DNA of 64,000 bases, taken from the NCBI GenBank assembly GCA_041741415.1, contig JBGSKC010000088.1, positions 1 to 64,000 of the forward strand. The letters run 5' to 3'. Positions 32,564-40,480 of the stretch are shown here, one piece after another. Within the stretch, counting starts at the first letter, position 1, and every line of letters begins with the position of its first letter. A model generated the notes under the pieces. It saw only the letters and a list, made by a program, of their open reading frames with translations. It was not told where the DNA came from and searched no databases. Made by a program: the position numbers and the translations under genes. Source of the DNA: JANQTF01 sp041741415. GTDB lineage: Bacteria; Bacteroidota; Bacteroidia; J057.

Positions 32564-33409
32564 ATGAACAACATGATTGCACAGCTGCGCCAGCTCGCCC
32601 TGCTCTGCCTCTGGCTGCTCCCCGCCCTGCTGCAGGCCCAGGTCATCAGGATCGCAAGCTGGAACATCCAGAACCTCGGCGGCTCTAAAACCCCTGCCGA
32701 AATCGCCCAAATGGTGCAGATCCTCCGCACCTACGACCTCGTCCTGATCCAGGAAGTCGTGGCCAAAGACCCCGCAGGTGCCCAGGCCGTGGCCTCACTC
32801 GCCGATGGCCTGAACCGCACCGGCAGCCGCTGGGACTACCGCGTATCAGACCCCACCCAAAGCCCCTCCTCCCAGATCAGCGAGCGCTACGCCATGCTCT
32901 GGAAACCCTCCCGCCTCCAGCTTCTGGGCCGCGCCAGTCTCGATGTCAGCCTCGCAGCCCATTGCTACCGGGAGCCCATGCTCGCCCGCTTTCGCCTCGC
33001 CACCGACACCAGCAGCTTCTGGGTCGTCAACTTTCACGCACGCACCCACGACCAGCAGCCCGAGGAGGAAATCAGCTGGATCGTTCAACTGCCCCGCCGC
33101 CTGGCACCCCTGCCCGTCATCATCGCCGGAGATTTCAACCTCAACGAACAACACAACGTCTGGGACCCCATCTACCACCTGGGCTACCTGCCCGCCCTTC
33201 GCCAAACTCCCACCACCCTCAAGCGCGCCTGCAATGAGGCCGGGCAGTATTTCAACCACCCCATCGACAACCTCTATGTGCCAACGCGGCCCTTTCGGAT
33301 GCGGCAGGCTGGCCGGGTGGACATCGTTGGCTCCTGCGAGCAATTAGAACAGGCCAGGGCCCTCTCCGATCATGTGCCCGTGTGGGTGGAGTTGGAGTTG
33401 GTTAAATAG
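32564..33409 (+). CDS. Secreted endonuclease/exonuclease/phosphatase-fold protein
   Basis: The 281-residue protein has a signal peptide (LALLCLWLLPALLQA) and EEP-fold motifs: RIASWNIQNLGG, LVLIQEVV, VVNFHART, IIAGDFNLNE and a terminal LSDHVPVWVE with the catalytic Asp-His. It is likely an extracellular or periplasmic DNase I-like or phosphatase enzyme; substrate unknown. Start at 32564; Met at 32573 is a second option. It is followed by a sulfatase remnant. Confidence 0.85.
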   Translation: MNNMIAQLRQLALLCLWLLPALLQAQVIRIASWNIQNLGGSKTPAEIAQMVQILRTYDLVLIQEVVAKDPAGAQAVASLADGLNRTGSRWDYRVSDPTQSPSSQISERYAMLWKPSRLQLLGRASLDVSLAAHCYREPMLARFRLATDTSSFWVVNFHARTHDQQPEEEISWIVQLPRRLAPLPVIIAGDFNLNEQHNVWDPIYHLGYLPALRQTPTTLKRACNEAGQYFNHPIDNLYVPTRPFRMRQAGRVDIVGSCEQLEQARALSDHVPVWVELELVK

Positions 33410-33482
33410 CGTCTTTGGAGAATCCCGCTTCTCTGGCTTCATTTGTGTTTCAGCTTTTGTATTTCCTTACGGATCTTTTCAT

Positions 33483-33869
33483 GCCGGGGAACCAACTGTT
33501 TCTTGGGATTGGCTGATAACTTTTGCAGATTTGATGAAGCAACCATTACCAACAGTAACAGATGGCGTTTCGATGATGCCTTTACTGGTTGGAGAACAAA
33601 CAAATCTAAGCCGGGCGTTTCTCTACTGGGAATTTCACGAAAACGGTGGTGCAAGAGCCATCCGAAAGGACAACTGGAAGCTGGTTCAAACCGGCATGAG
33701 CCAGTCAATACCCAACCCGCCTGAGCTGTTTGACCTTCAGGCTGATCCCGGTGAATCCTCCAACCTGGCCAGCCAGCACCCCGACCTCGTGCAGGAGCTT
33801 CTTACCCTCCTTGATCAAGCCCGTTTCCCTCACCCCAACCATGACTGGAATCCTGTTCTATTGCCTTAA
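33483..33869 (+). pseudogene. Sulfatase C-terminal remnant
   Basis: The frame reads like the last ~130 residues of an arylsulfatase A-type protein: SWDWLITFADLMKQPLP, TDGVSMMPLLVGE, LYWEFHENGGARAIRKDNWKLVQ and ELFDLQADPGESSNLASQHPDLV are spread across it. The catalytic N-terminal half with the CxPSR formylglycine site is missing, and the upstream sequence belongs to the EEP-fold gene and a short junction. So it is a decayed or truncated gene. The frame ends at TAA 33867-33869, 11 bp before the CocE-type gene. Confidence 0.75.
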
Positions 33870-33879
33870 TCATTTGATA

Positions 33880-35928
33880 ATGAACGTCCTTAACCGGATT
33901 CATGTACCCTTCACCCTCTTTTTGCTGTTGTTTCTGTCGCTATTTTCTGCCCATGCACAGATAGATCCGTTTGCATATCCAGAGGCAGGAATGCCGCAGT
34001 ATACAGGTTTCTCTTTCCAGTCGACCTACGTGACCATGCCCGACGGCACCCGGATTGCGGCAGACATTTATCTGCCTACCGGGGGACCGCCAGCTTCCTC
34101 ATTTCCCGTCATTTTTCAGTTCACGGCCTATAACAGATCTGTGCTCATTCCCAGGTTCGGACCGGCAAAACAAGTGGCGGCACGGGTGCTGGGCTTCGGG
34201 AAGGGACCGGTGTTTGACATGACGGAGATCGAGAAAAACGCTGGCTTTTTGCTCACCTATGGCTATGCCCTGGTAGTGGCCGACCTTCGGGGAACGGGCG
34301 CTTCTTTCGGGTCTCAGCTGCCGCTGATGCCGAAAATGGGAGAAGACGGCAAGCACATGGTGGATTGGATCGCAGACCAGCCTTGGTGCGATGGCAAGGT
34401 GGGCATGATGGGAGCCAGTTATCTGGGCTGGATCCAGTACATGACGGCGGCAAACCAGCCGGAGGCACTTCGTTGTATTTTTCCGGAGGTAATCGGCTTC
34501 GAAATGTACACTGCCGGATTTCGCCCCGGCGGGATCCTGGCAAAACGCTGGATTACCAGCTTCGATAAAGCGTTGCGCCATCTCAACCGCGGTTGGTATA
34601 ACCTTTCCATCGGAGCTGTGCCCGCTCTGCCTGTCCTCGACGAAGATGGCGACGGCGACATCACCGACGAATGGCCCGTGATGGACTCCCTGAGCCAGGC
34701 AAACAGGGTTATGCCGCGTTTTCGGGACGGCAACCCACGACCTGAAAATGCCTATTTCGCTGCAATGCTCGAGCATTTGGACAATGTGCCCGTCCGCGAA
34801 CTGGCCAAAGACAGCTTCCGGTATTACAATGCGCCCGGCCCGGGCGGATATGATTCTATCGGCTTTCATGCTGTGAGCCCTGCGAGCTATTTGCCTGCTA
34901 TTCAAGCCAGTAGAATTCCTGTTTACTCAGCAGGAGGTTGGTTTGATGGATTTTGCAAAGGTTCTCTCCAATACTTTGCTTCCCTTGGCAGCGATTACCC
35001 CGCCCGGCTCTGGATGACTCCCCGGTTCCACTACCCGGAGGTAATCAGGCCTTATGCAAAAGAATTTAACTACGAAGGCGATTACATCAGGCAACTAGGC
35101 TGGGAGCAGCTTCGCTTTTTCAACAAATACCTCAAAGGCCTGGACCACGGCTGGGACCAGCGGCCTCCGGTTTTGCTGTTTGTGATGAACGAAGGATGGC
35201 GTTTTGAGCAGTCGTGGCCCCTGGAGAGGGAAGTTCAGACCTCCTTTTTCTTTCGGCCCGATGGGTCGATGGCAACAGAACCATCCTCCTCCGGCAGTGA
35301 TGAATACACGGTTAATTTTGACCATGCCTCCAATTATGGCCGCCATGGCCGCAACCGCTGGCTCATGACTTCCACCGGGCCCGGCACCGTGATGGAGCGA
35401 ACCCAGCTAGATGAGCTTTGCCTGTTTTACCAAACCGAACCGCTTGAAACCAGCCTCGAACTCACCGGGCACCCGGTTGTGCATGTGTGGCTGAGCGCCA
35501 ACCAGCCCAATGGTGATCTCTTCGTTTACCTCGAAGACGTGGCTCCTGACGGCACGGCGACCTACATCAGTGAGGGCCAGCTGAGGGCGGGATTTCGGCG
35601 GATGCGCGAAGACGACGACATAGCCAACGGTGCTTACGACGTGCTGCCGGAGCTTCCCTGGCACGGCTACCGCGACGAAGACTGGCTCGAAGAAGCCCTG
35701 GGCAGCACCCCTGTGGAGCTCACGATGGACCTTATGCCCGTTTCCTGGGTGATTCGCAAGGAACACCGGATCCGGGTGTCGCTGGCGGGGGCAGACAAAG
35801 GAAATTTTGAGCTCAATCCGGTGATTTGCCCCGGAGGCACTGTGGATTCCTGTGCCAACACCGTTTACCAGGTTCACCGCGGCGATGTGTTTCCCTCGCG
35901 GATCGATCTGCCAGTGATTCCGCGATAA
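33880..35928 (+). CDS. Secreted CocE/NonD-family hydrolase (X-Pro dipeptidyl peptidase-like)
   Basis: The 682-residue protein has a signal peptide (LFLLLFLSLFSAHA), an alpha/beta hydrolase core (VTMPDGTRIAADIYLP, VVADLRGTGASFG, nucleophile motif GASYLGW) and a C-terminal jelly-roll (LTGHPVVHVWLSANQPNGDLFVYLEDV). The family includes cocaine esterase, glutaryl acylases and Xaa-Pro dipeptidyl peptidases. Substrate is unknown. Start at 33880 (MNVLNRI) follows the signal peptide; the longer frame overlaps the sulfatase remnant. Confidence 0.88.
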   Translation: MNVLNRIHVPFTLFLLLFLSLFSAHAQIDPFAYPEAGMPQYTGFSFQSTYVTMPDGTRIAADIYLPTGGPPASSFPVIFQFTAYNRSVLIPRFGPAKQVAARVLGFGKGPVFDMTEIEKNAGFLLTYGYALVVADLRGTGASFGSQLPLMPKMGEDGKHMVDWIADQPWCDGKVGMMGASYLGWIQYMTAANQPEALRCIFPEVIGFEMYTAGFRPGGILAKRWITSFDKALRHLNRGWYNLSIGAVPALPVLDEDGDGDITDEWPVMDSLSQANRVMPRFRDGNPRPENAYFAAMLEHLDNVPVRELAKDSFRYYNAPGPGGYDSIGFHAVSPASYLPAIQASRIPVYSAGGWFDGFCKGSLQYFASLGSDYPARLWMTPRFHYPEVIRPYAKEFNYEGDYIRQLGWEQLRFFNKYLKGLDHGWDQRPPVLLFVMNEGWRFEQSWPLEREVQTSFFFRPDGSMATEPSSSGSDEYTVNFDHASNYGRHGRNRWLMTSTGPGTVMERTQLDELCLFYQTEPLETSLELTGHPVVHVWLSANQPNGDLFVYLEDVAPDGTATYISEGQLRAGFRRMREDDDIANGAYDVLPELPWHGYRDEDWLEEALGSTPVELTMDLMPVSWVIRKEHRIRVSLAGADKGNFELNPVICPGGTVDSCANTVYQVHRGDVFPSRIDLPVIPR

Positions 35929-35967
35929 GTAATGGGTGAGTTGCCTAAATGAATGAGACAAGGGGCG

Positions 35968-37152
35968 TTACCCCACCCACAGAACGAAACCTTTCAGGTA
36001 CTCCCCTTCGGGATGGAACAGGCTCACGGGGTGGTCTTGCGGCTGGTGAAGCTGATGCAGCACTTTCACTTCCCGGCCGCTCATGGCGGCGGCTGAGAAA
36101 ACCGTAGTCCGGAAATCTTGCACAGAAACCACCTGTGAGCAGGAAAAGGTGAACAGCAGACCGCCTGGCCGGATTCGCTGCATGGCCTTGTGGTTGATGG
36201 TGCGGTAGCCCCTCAGCGCCTGATCGAGTACCTTTTGGTGTTTGGCGAATGCGGGAGGATCCAGCACGATCAGGTCGTAGCGGTCGTCCATGTCCTGCAA
36301 AAACTTGAACACATCGGCCACGATGCCTTCGTGGCGGGCTTCGCCGTTGTTGAGGGCGGCATTGGTATTGGCGAGGGCCACAGCCGACTGGGAGCTGTCC
36401 ACACTGTGAACGAGCTCTGCCCCGGCCCGCAGGCCATACACCGAGAATCCGCCCGAATAGCTGAAAGTATTGAGCACCCGCTTGCCCCGGGCATATTCGC
36501 CGAGCAGACGCCTGTTTTCCCGCTGGTCGAGGAAGAATCCCGTTTTTTGTCCTTCCACCACATTTACCTGAAAGCGGTGGCCATATTCGAGTCCGGTCAC
36601 TTCGGGGCATTCGCCATGGAGGAAGCCGTCCTGCGGATCCACCGGCGCTTTGAAGGGAACGGTATGGGCGCTTTTGTCATAGACTGCGATCAGGTCTTTT
36701 CCGAGAAGATCCACGAGCAGGCTGGCGATCAGTTCCCGGATCCTGAAAAAGCCGACAGAGTGGCATTGCACAACGGCCACCCCGGCATAGTAGTCGATGA
36801 TGAGGCCGGGGAAGCCGTCGCCTTCCCCATGAACGAGCCTGAGCATGTTGGTGTGGTCGCTGCCGAGGAGGCCGAGGGCGCGGCGCATAGCAATGGCCCG
36901 ATCCAGGCGCTCACGCCAGAAGCTGTTGTCGAGGGCCCGGCGTTCAAAGCTGCACAGCCGGACGGAGATGCTGCCGACCTGGTAATGGCCGGTGGCGACA
37001 TAGTTGCCTGCCGCGTCGAGGATTTCTACCGGGCTGCCCTCTTCGAGCTGGGTGGGCAATTGCTGAAGCGCCCCGGAGAACACCCAGGGATGTTTGCGTT
37101 GCAGGGATTTTTCCTTGCCGGGGCGAAGGCGGAGCGTGGGGTAGAAGTTCAT
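35968..37152 (-). CDS. rlmI: 23S rRNA (cytosine1962-C5)-methyltransferase RlmI-type
   Basis: The 394-residue protein has an N-terminal PUA-like part (LRLRPGKEKSLQRKHPWVFSGALQQ and EILDAAGNYVATGHYQ) and the RlmI/SAM core: GLIIDYYAGVAV, FFLDQRENRRLL, NTFSYSGGFSVYG, VDSSQSAVALA and LIVLDPPAFAK. It methylates cytosine in 23S rRNA using SAM. Start at 37152 is chosen where the PUA region begins; the longer ORF to 37656 overlaps the divergent mutT gene. It converges with the CocE-type gene (39 bp gap). Confidence 0.92.
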   Translation of the reverse strand: MNFYPTLRLRPGKEKSLQRKHPWVFSGALQQLPTQLEEGSPVEILDAAGNYVATGHYQVGSISVRLCSFERRALDNSFWRERLDRAIAMRRALGLLGSDHTNMLRLVHGEGDGFPGLIIDYYAGVAVVQCHSVGFFRIRELIASLLVDLLGKDLIAVYDKSAHTVPFKAPVDPQDGFLHGECPEVTGLEYGHRFQVNVVEGQKTGFFLDQRENRRLLGEYARGKRVLNTFSYSGGFSVYGLRAGAELVHSVDSSQSAVALANTNAALNNGEARHEGIVADVFKFLQDMDDRYDLIVLDPPAFAKHQKVLDQALRGYRTINHKAMQRIRPGGLLFTFSCSQVVSVQDFRTTVFSAAAMSGREVKVLHQLHQPQDHPVSLFHPEGEYLKGFVLWVG

Positions 37153-37220
37153 TCGCCAAAAGTAGCCAAAATTTTCTCTCAGGAGCCTGTTCTCCCGAAG
37201 GAAGCGGTTACCTTTGTGGC

Positions 37221-37646
37221 ATGATGGAGGTTGTTTGTGCCATTGTTGAACGGGGAAATTACGTGCTGGCGGCCTGCCGCGGGCCGGAGATGCGGCACCC
37301 CTGGAAGTGGGAATTCCCCGGCGGGAAAGTGCAGGAAGGCGAAAGCCGGGAGGCCGCGCTTCATCGCGAGCTGCAGGAAGAGCTGGGCCTGAAGGTGGAG
37401 ATTTTGGAGGGGTTTGACCCGGTTCATTTCCAGTACCCGGATCTGGACATCCGGCTCTGGCCTTTCCGCTGCCACTGGACAGGAGGAGAGCCTCTGCCAA
37501 CTGAGCACGCAGAAACCGTGTGGATCCAGCCGGAAGACCTGCTTTCCCTCGATTTTGCCGAAGCCGACCTGCTTGTGATTGAGGCCTACCAGTTACACTT
37601 GTCAGGCTCAGGTTCCGGGGCCGCACCTTCCAGTCCCTGGAGCTGA
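37221..37646 (+). CDS. mutT: MutT-like (d)NTP pyrophosphohydrolase
   Basis: The 141-residue Nudix protein has a complete Nudix box at residues 35-57 (GGKVQEGESREAALHRELQ then EELGL), matching GX5EX7REUXEEXGU. It removes oxidised dGTP (8-oxo-dGTP) from the pool. The start ATG at 37221 gives a MMEVVCAIVE strand typical of MutT. It is divergent from rlmI. The C-terminal Ser/Gly tail is not conserved. Confidence 0.92.
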   Translation: MMEVVCAIVERGNYVLAACRGPEMRHPWKWEFPGGKVQEGESREAALHRELQEELGLKVEILEGFDPVHFQYPDLDIRLWPFRCHWTGGEPLPTEHAETVWIQPEDLLSLDFAEADLLVIEAYQLHLSGSGSGAAPSSPWS

Positions 37647-37700
37647 GGCCCGGCATGTTTTCAACGCCATCCTCCCATCGTCATTTTGCTGCGCCAACAA

Positions 37701-38162
37701 ATGAAACACCTGGTTCTCACCGGACATATCGGACAAAACCCCCGCTTTCCGCTCGACAAGCTGGCCCGCTTCATTCACCGGAGGCACCAGCACAAGGGCA
37801 AAGCGGTCAAGGCCATTGAGCGGGATTTGTATGTGGTGCTCCATTCCGGGCAGCAGTCGGGCGGGTTTATATTGCTCGAACTGGACGACCAGGACAAGGT
37901 TCGCGGTGTGCTGGCCATGCTCGCCGGGGAGGAAGGATCTCCGCTGGAGCTCACCTATCTGGTGGCGGCCAGACAAGACAGGCTATTGATCCGGCAGCAA
38001 CTTCTTCGGTTGGCATTGAAAATCAGCCGTGGGAATGTGTCTGTGAATTGCGAACTTGGGCCGGAAGACCAGCAGTACCTGGCCAATCTCGGATATTCAT
38101 TCGACGCAGCATCGGCCCTTATCCAAAGAAAAGGAGGAAAAGCAATTGGGGAGTTCCAATGA
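37701..38162 (+). CDS. GNAT-like or hypothetical protein, 153 residues
   Basis: The protein has a mixed alpha/beta pattern with VRGVLAMLAGEEGSPLELTYLVA and a closing hydrophobic YLANLGYSFD, reminiscent of a small acetyltransferase fold, but no clear acetyl-CoA motif is visible. It is coupled to the downstream methyltransferase: its TGA (38160-38162) overlaps an ATG (38159). A TTG start at 37686 would give five extra residues. Function unknown. Confidence 0.5.
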   Translation: MKHLVLTGHIGQNPRFPLDKLARFIHRRHQHKGKAVKAIERDLYVVLHSGQQSGGFILLELDDQDKVRGVLAMLAGEEGSPLELTYLVAARQDRLLIRQQLLRLALKISRGNVSVNCELGPEDQQYLANLGYSFDAASALIQRKGGKAIGEFQ

Positions 38163-39072
38163 CAGACATCGTGCCCATTCATCATCTCACCTCAACGAAG
38201 CCAGGGATTACTGGTGGAATGAGGATTTTTTAGGCTTACTGGCCGACCGGCTCGACCTGGCCCGTGTGCAGGCGATGGCCGATATTGGCTGCGGAAAGGG
38301 CATGATGGCATTTCGGCTGGCTCCCTACCTGTCGCCGGGAGCGGCTATTTTCGGCCTCGACCAGGAGGCCCGCTACATCAAAGCTGCCCAAAAGGCTGCC
38401 AGCAAATTCTCCGATTCAAACCGCTTTCATTTTTCCACCGGCGATGCCTACGCCCTGCCCTGGGCTGATCAGCAGATGGACCTCAGCCTCTGCCAGACCC
38501 TGCTGATCCATCTCGAAAACCCGGCTGCCGCCATCGAAGAAATGAAGCGCATCACCCGGCCGGGAGGCTGCATTCTCGCCCTGGAGCCCAACAACCTCGT
38601 GCAGCAACTCATGTTTGACCGCTACCAGGAAACAGATTTCAGGGTCGAAGAGGTGCTGCAGGTGATGGAGGTGCGGCTGCGAATGGAGCAGGGCAAAAAG
38701 ATGCTTGGCAAGGGCTACAGTTCGCTGGGAGATGTGGTTCCGGACCTGTTCCAGCAGGCGGGGCTGGAGAACATCCAGGTCTGGCTTTCCGACAAAGCCC
38801 TGCAAATCATTCCTCCTTACGACACGAAGGAAAAACGGGTGAGGGTGGCCCAGCTGGTTTCCTGGCTCGAAGAGGGCAACGGCGGTCTTGGCTATGAGGA
38901 AAACCTGAACTACTACCTGGCTGGCGGTGGCAAAAAGGCCGACTTTCAGCGCTACTGGCAGCGGGTGCTGGCCTACAAAGATTTGCTGCTGCAGAAAATC
39001 AGCGACCAGGAACACATTTCGGCTGGTGGCGGGGTGATGTACATCGTGGCCGGCTGGCTGCCGGAGGAATGA
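38146..39072 (+). CDS. SAM-dependent methyltransferase, start uncertain
   Basis: The 308-residue protein has the class I core: MADIGCGKGMMAFRLAPYL, IFGLDQEARYIKAA, GDAYALPWADQQMDLSLCQTLL and IKRP-type RITRPGGCILALEPNN. The proposed start is TTG at 38146, eight bases after AAGGAGG (38131-38137). The natural-looking ATG at 38159 (overlapping the previous stop) is in a different frame and hits a stop near 38233, while RDYWWNEDFL of the methyltransferase is in the first frame. So either the TTG is used or there is a frameshift in 38170-38215. Substrate unknown. Confidence 0.7.
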   Translation: MGSSNDRHRAHSSSHLNEARDYWWNEDFLGLLADRLDLARVQAMADIGCGKGMMAFRLAPYLSPGAAIFGLDQEARYIKAAQKAASKFSDSNRFHFSTGDAYALPWADQQMDLSLCQTLLIHLENPAAAIEEMKRITRPGGCILALEPNNLVQQLMFDRYQETDFRVEEVLQVMEVRLRMEQGKKMLGKGYSSLGDVVPDLFQQAGLENIQVWLSDKALQIIPPYDTKEKRVRVAQLVSWLEEGNGGLGYEENLNYYLAGGGKKADFQRYWQRVLAYKDLLLQKISDQEHISAGGGVMYIVAGWLPEE

Positions 39073-39154
39073 ATGGGCGCAGGGTTGTCGGGAAAAACAG
39101 ATAACTTCGGAGGCTGGTCTGCATTTACAGCCTTACATCCCGGGGGAATTTTCG

Positions 39155-39162
39155 TACCTTAG
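39155..39162 (+). promoter_or_regulatory. TAnnTTTG-like -7 box before the toxin-antitoxin pair
   Basis: TACCTTAG lies 16 bases before the antitoxin ATG at 39178. It fits the phylum's -7 consensus approximately; no clear -33 box is visible. It would drive both module genes. Confidence 0.35.
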
Positions 39163-39177
39163 TGAAAAGACACAGTT

Positions 39178-39417
39178 ATGCCGCTCATTATCTCTGACGA
39201 CATCCTGTCCCGGGCTAACCTAAGTGCTGAAGAACTGAGAATCGAGCTGGCTGTTTGGCTTTACAGCAGCCACAAGTTCTCCTTTGGGCAGGCAAAAGCT
39301 TTGTCCGGCCTAACCCACCTTGACTTTCAGGCTGCCTTGGCCGACCGGCAGATTTCTCTGCACTATGATGTTGAGGATTTGTACACGGACCTGCGTAACC
39401 AGGGTTTGATGGTATGA
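39178..39417 (+). CDS. UPF0175-family antitoxin-like protein
   Basis: The 79-residue protein matches UPF0175: ELRIELAVWLYSSHKFSFGQAKALSGLTHLDFQAAL with helix-turn-helix-like spacing, then a YDVEDLYTDLRNQGLM tail. Members accompany DUF3368/PIN toxins. It overlaps the toxin start by four bases (ATGA at 39414). The pair is a compact mobile addiction or defence module. Confidence 0.88.
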   Translation: MPLIISDDILSRANLSAEELRIELAVWLYSSHKFSFGQAKALSGLTHLDFQAALADRQISLHYDVEDLYTDLRNQGLMV

Positions 39418-39896
39418 TCGTTGTCAGTGACACATCAGTCATAACCAACTTATGGAAGGTTAATCAGCTGCAACTTCTTCCTCTGGTTTTTAACACAGTT
39501 TTTATTCCTTTAGCAGTTCAATCTGAGCTATTTCGTATTCCAGCCCAACGAGAGGATCTGGAAGCAGAGCCTTGGCTAATAACTCAATCCCCTACAGATA
39601 AATTAGCTATTCATCAACTTCTTATTCATTTGGATGCTGGAGAATCCGAGGCTATTGTTTTGGCGACAGAGCTAAATGCAGATTATCTGCTTATAGATGA
39701 AACGACAGGACGAACCATTGCACAACAAAAAGGACTCAGAATTTCTGGAACCCTTGGTGTGCTGATAAAGGCTAAACACCAGCGGGTTGTTGAATCTGTT
39801 AAGCCTATCATGGATGACTTAATTCAGGAAGCCCGTTTTTTCATCCATCAACGCTTGTATGATGAAGTGCTGAAACTAACCGGAGAGAATCCCTGA
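39414..39896 (+). CDS. DUF3368/PIN-domain toxin-like protein
   Basis: The 160-residue protein has the PIN acidic residues: VVSDTSVITNLWKV at the start (Asp6), GESEAIVLA in the middle and DYLLIDETTGRTIA. DUF3368 proteins are probable VapC-like ribonucleases kept in check by the UPF0175 partner. The DNA is clearly more A/T-rich than its neighbours, which suggests horizontal acquisition. Start is set by the ATGA junction. Confidence 0.88.
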   Translation: MIVVSDTSVITNLWKVNQLQLLPLVFNTVFIPLAVQSELFRIPAQREDLEAEPWLITQSPTDKLAIHQLLIHLDAGESEAIVLATELNADYLLIDETTGRTIAQQKGLRISGTLGVLIKAKHQRVVESVKPIMDDLIQEARFFIHQRLYDEVLKLTGENP

Positions 39897-39916
39897 TCCT
39901 CCCCCGCCGAAGCCAG

Positions 39917-40480
39917 TCACCTGAAAAGCCCCAGCCTTACTTCCCATGTCGTAACCTGCTCACTGCCAAAGGTCTTGACAACCCGGGTGAGATAGACATC
40001 AGCGGTCCGTTTTTTGGACCAGTAGCCGGTGGACCCAGCCGGGGCCGTCACCTCCATTTTTCCTTCAAAACCACCCAAGATAGGCTTCCAGGCTCCTTTC
40101 TGGATCACTGTGAGTTTGGCGGGCAAGGCTTCTGCCTGCTGGCGTGCGAGCCAGGTTTGCAACGGCAGGCTTTCCTGGTTCCAGGGCATCTGGAAGGAAG
40201 GCTGGAGAAACATGCCCGTGAGATCTTGCCGGAGTTCCTCCATGGTGGCAGCATCGGCAGCCTGCCCGAGGCGAAGGATCAAAAAGAACTCCTCCACTTT
40301 GTCGCGGGCGTGAATGCCAAACATCTCCAGTTGCTGTTGCGATAACTGGCCCGCGAGCAGTTGCTGCTCCGGAAGCAGGGGGCGGGGCCGGGAGGCAGGT
40401 TCCGGGGCGGCCTGCGCCCACAGGGAAGATCCTCCGGCAACTGCCAGGAGCAGGAACAGAATGTGAAGCAGGTGTTTCAT
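39917..40480 (-). CDS. Secreted protein of unknown function, paired with the anchored protein upstream
   Basis: The 187-residue protein has a signal peptide (LLHILFLLLAVAGGSSLWA) and a helical then beta-rich body with KVEEFFLILRLGQAADAATMEELRQDL and a terminal TTWEVRLGLF. It overlaps the upstream gene by four bases. The longer open frame to 41290 is a shadow. It sits next to the SIMPL gene. No known domain was recognised. Confidence 0.6.
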   Translation of the reverse strand: MKHLLHILFLLLAVAGGSSLWAQAAPEPASRPRPLLPEQQLLAGQLSQQQLEMFGIHARDKVEEFFLILRLGQAADAATMEELRQDLTGMFLQPSFQMPWNQESLPLQTWLARQQAEALPAKLTVIQKGAWKPILGGFEGKMEVTAPAGSTGYWSKKRTADVYLTRVVKTFGSEQVTTWEVRLGLFR

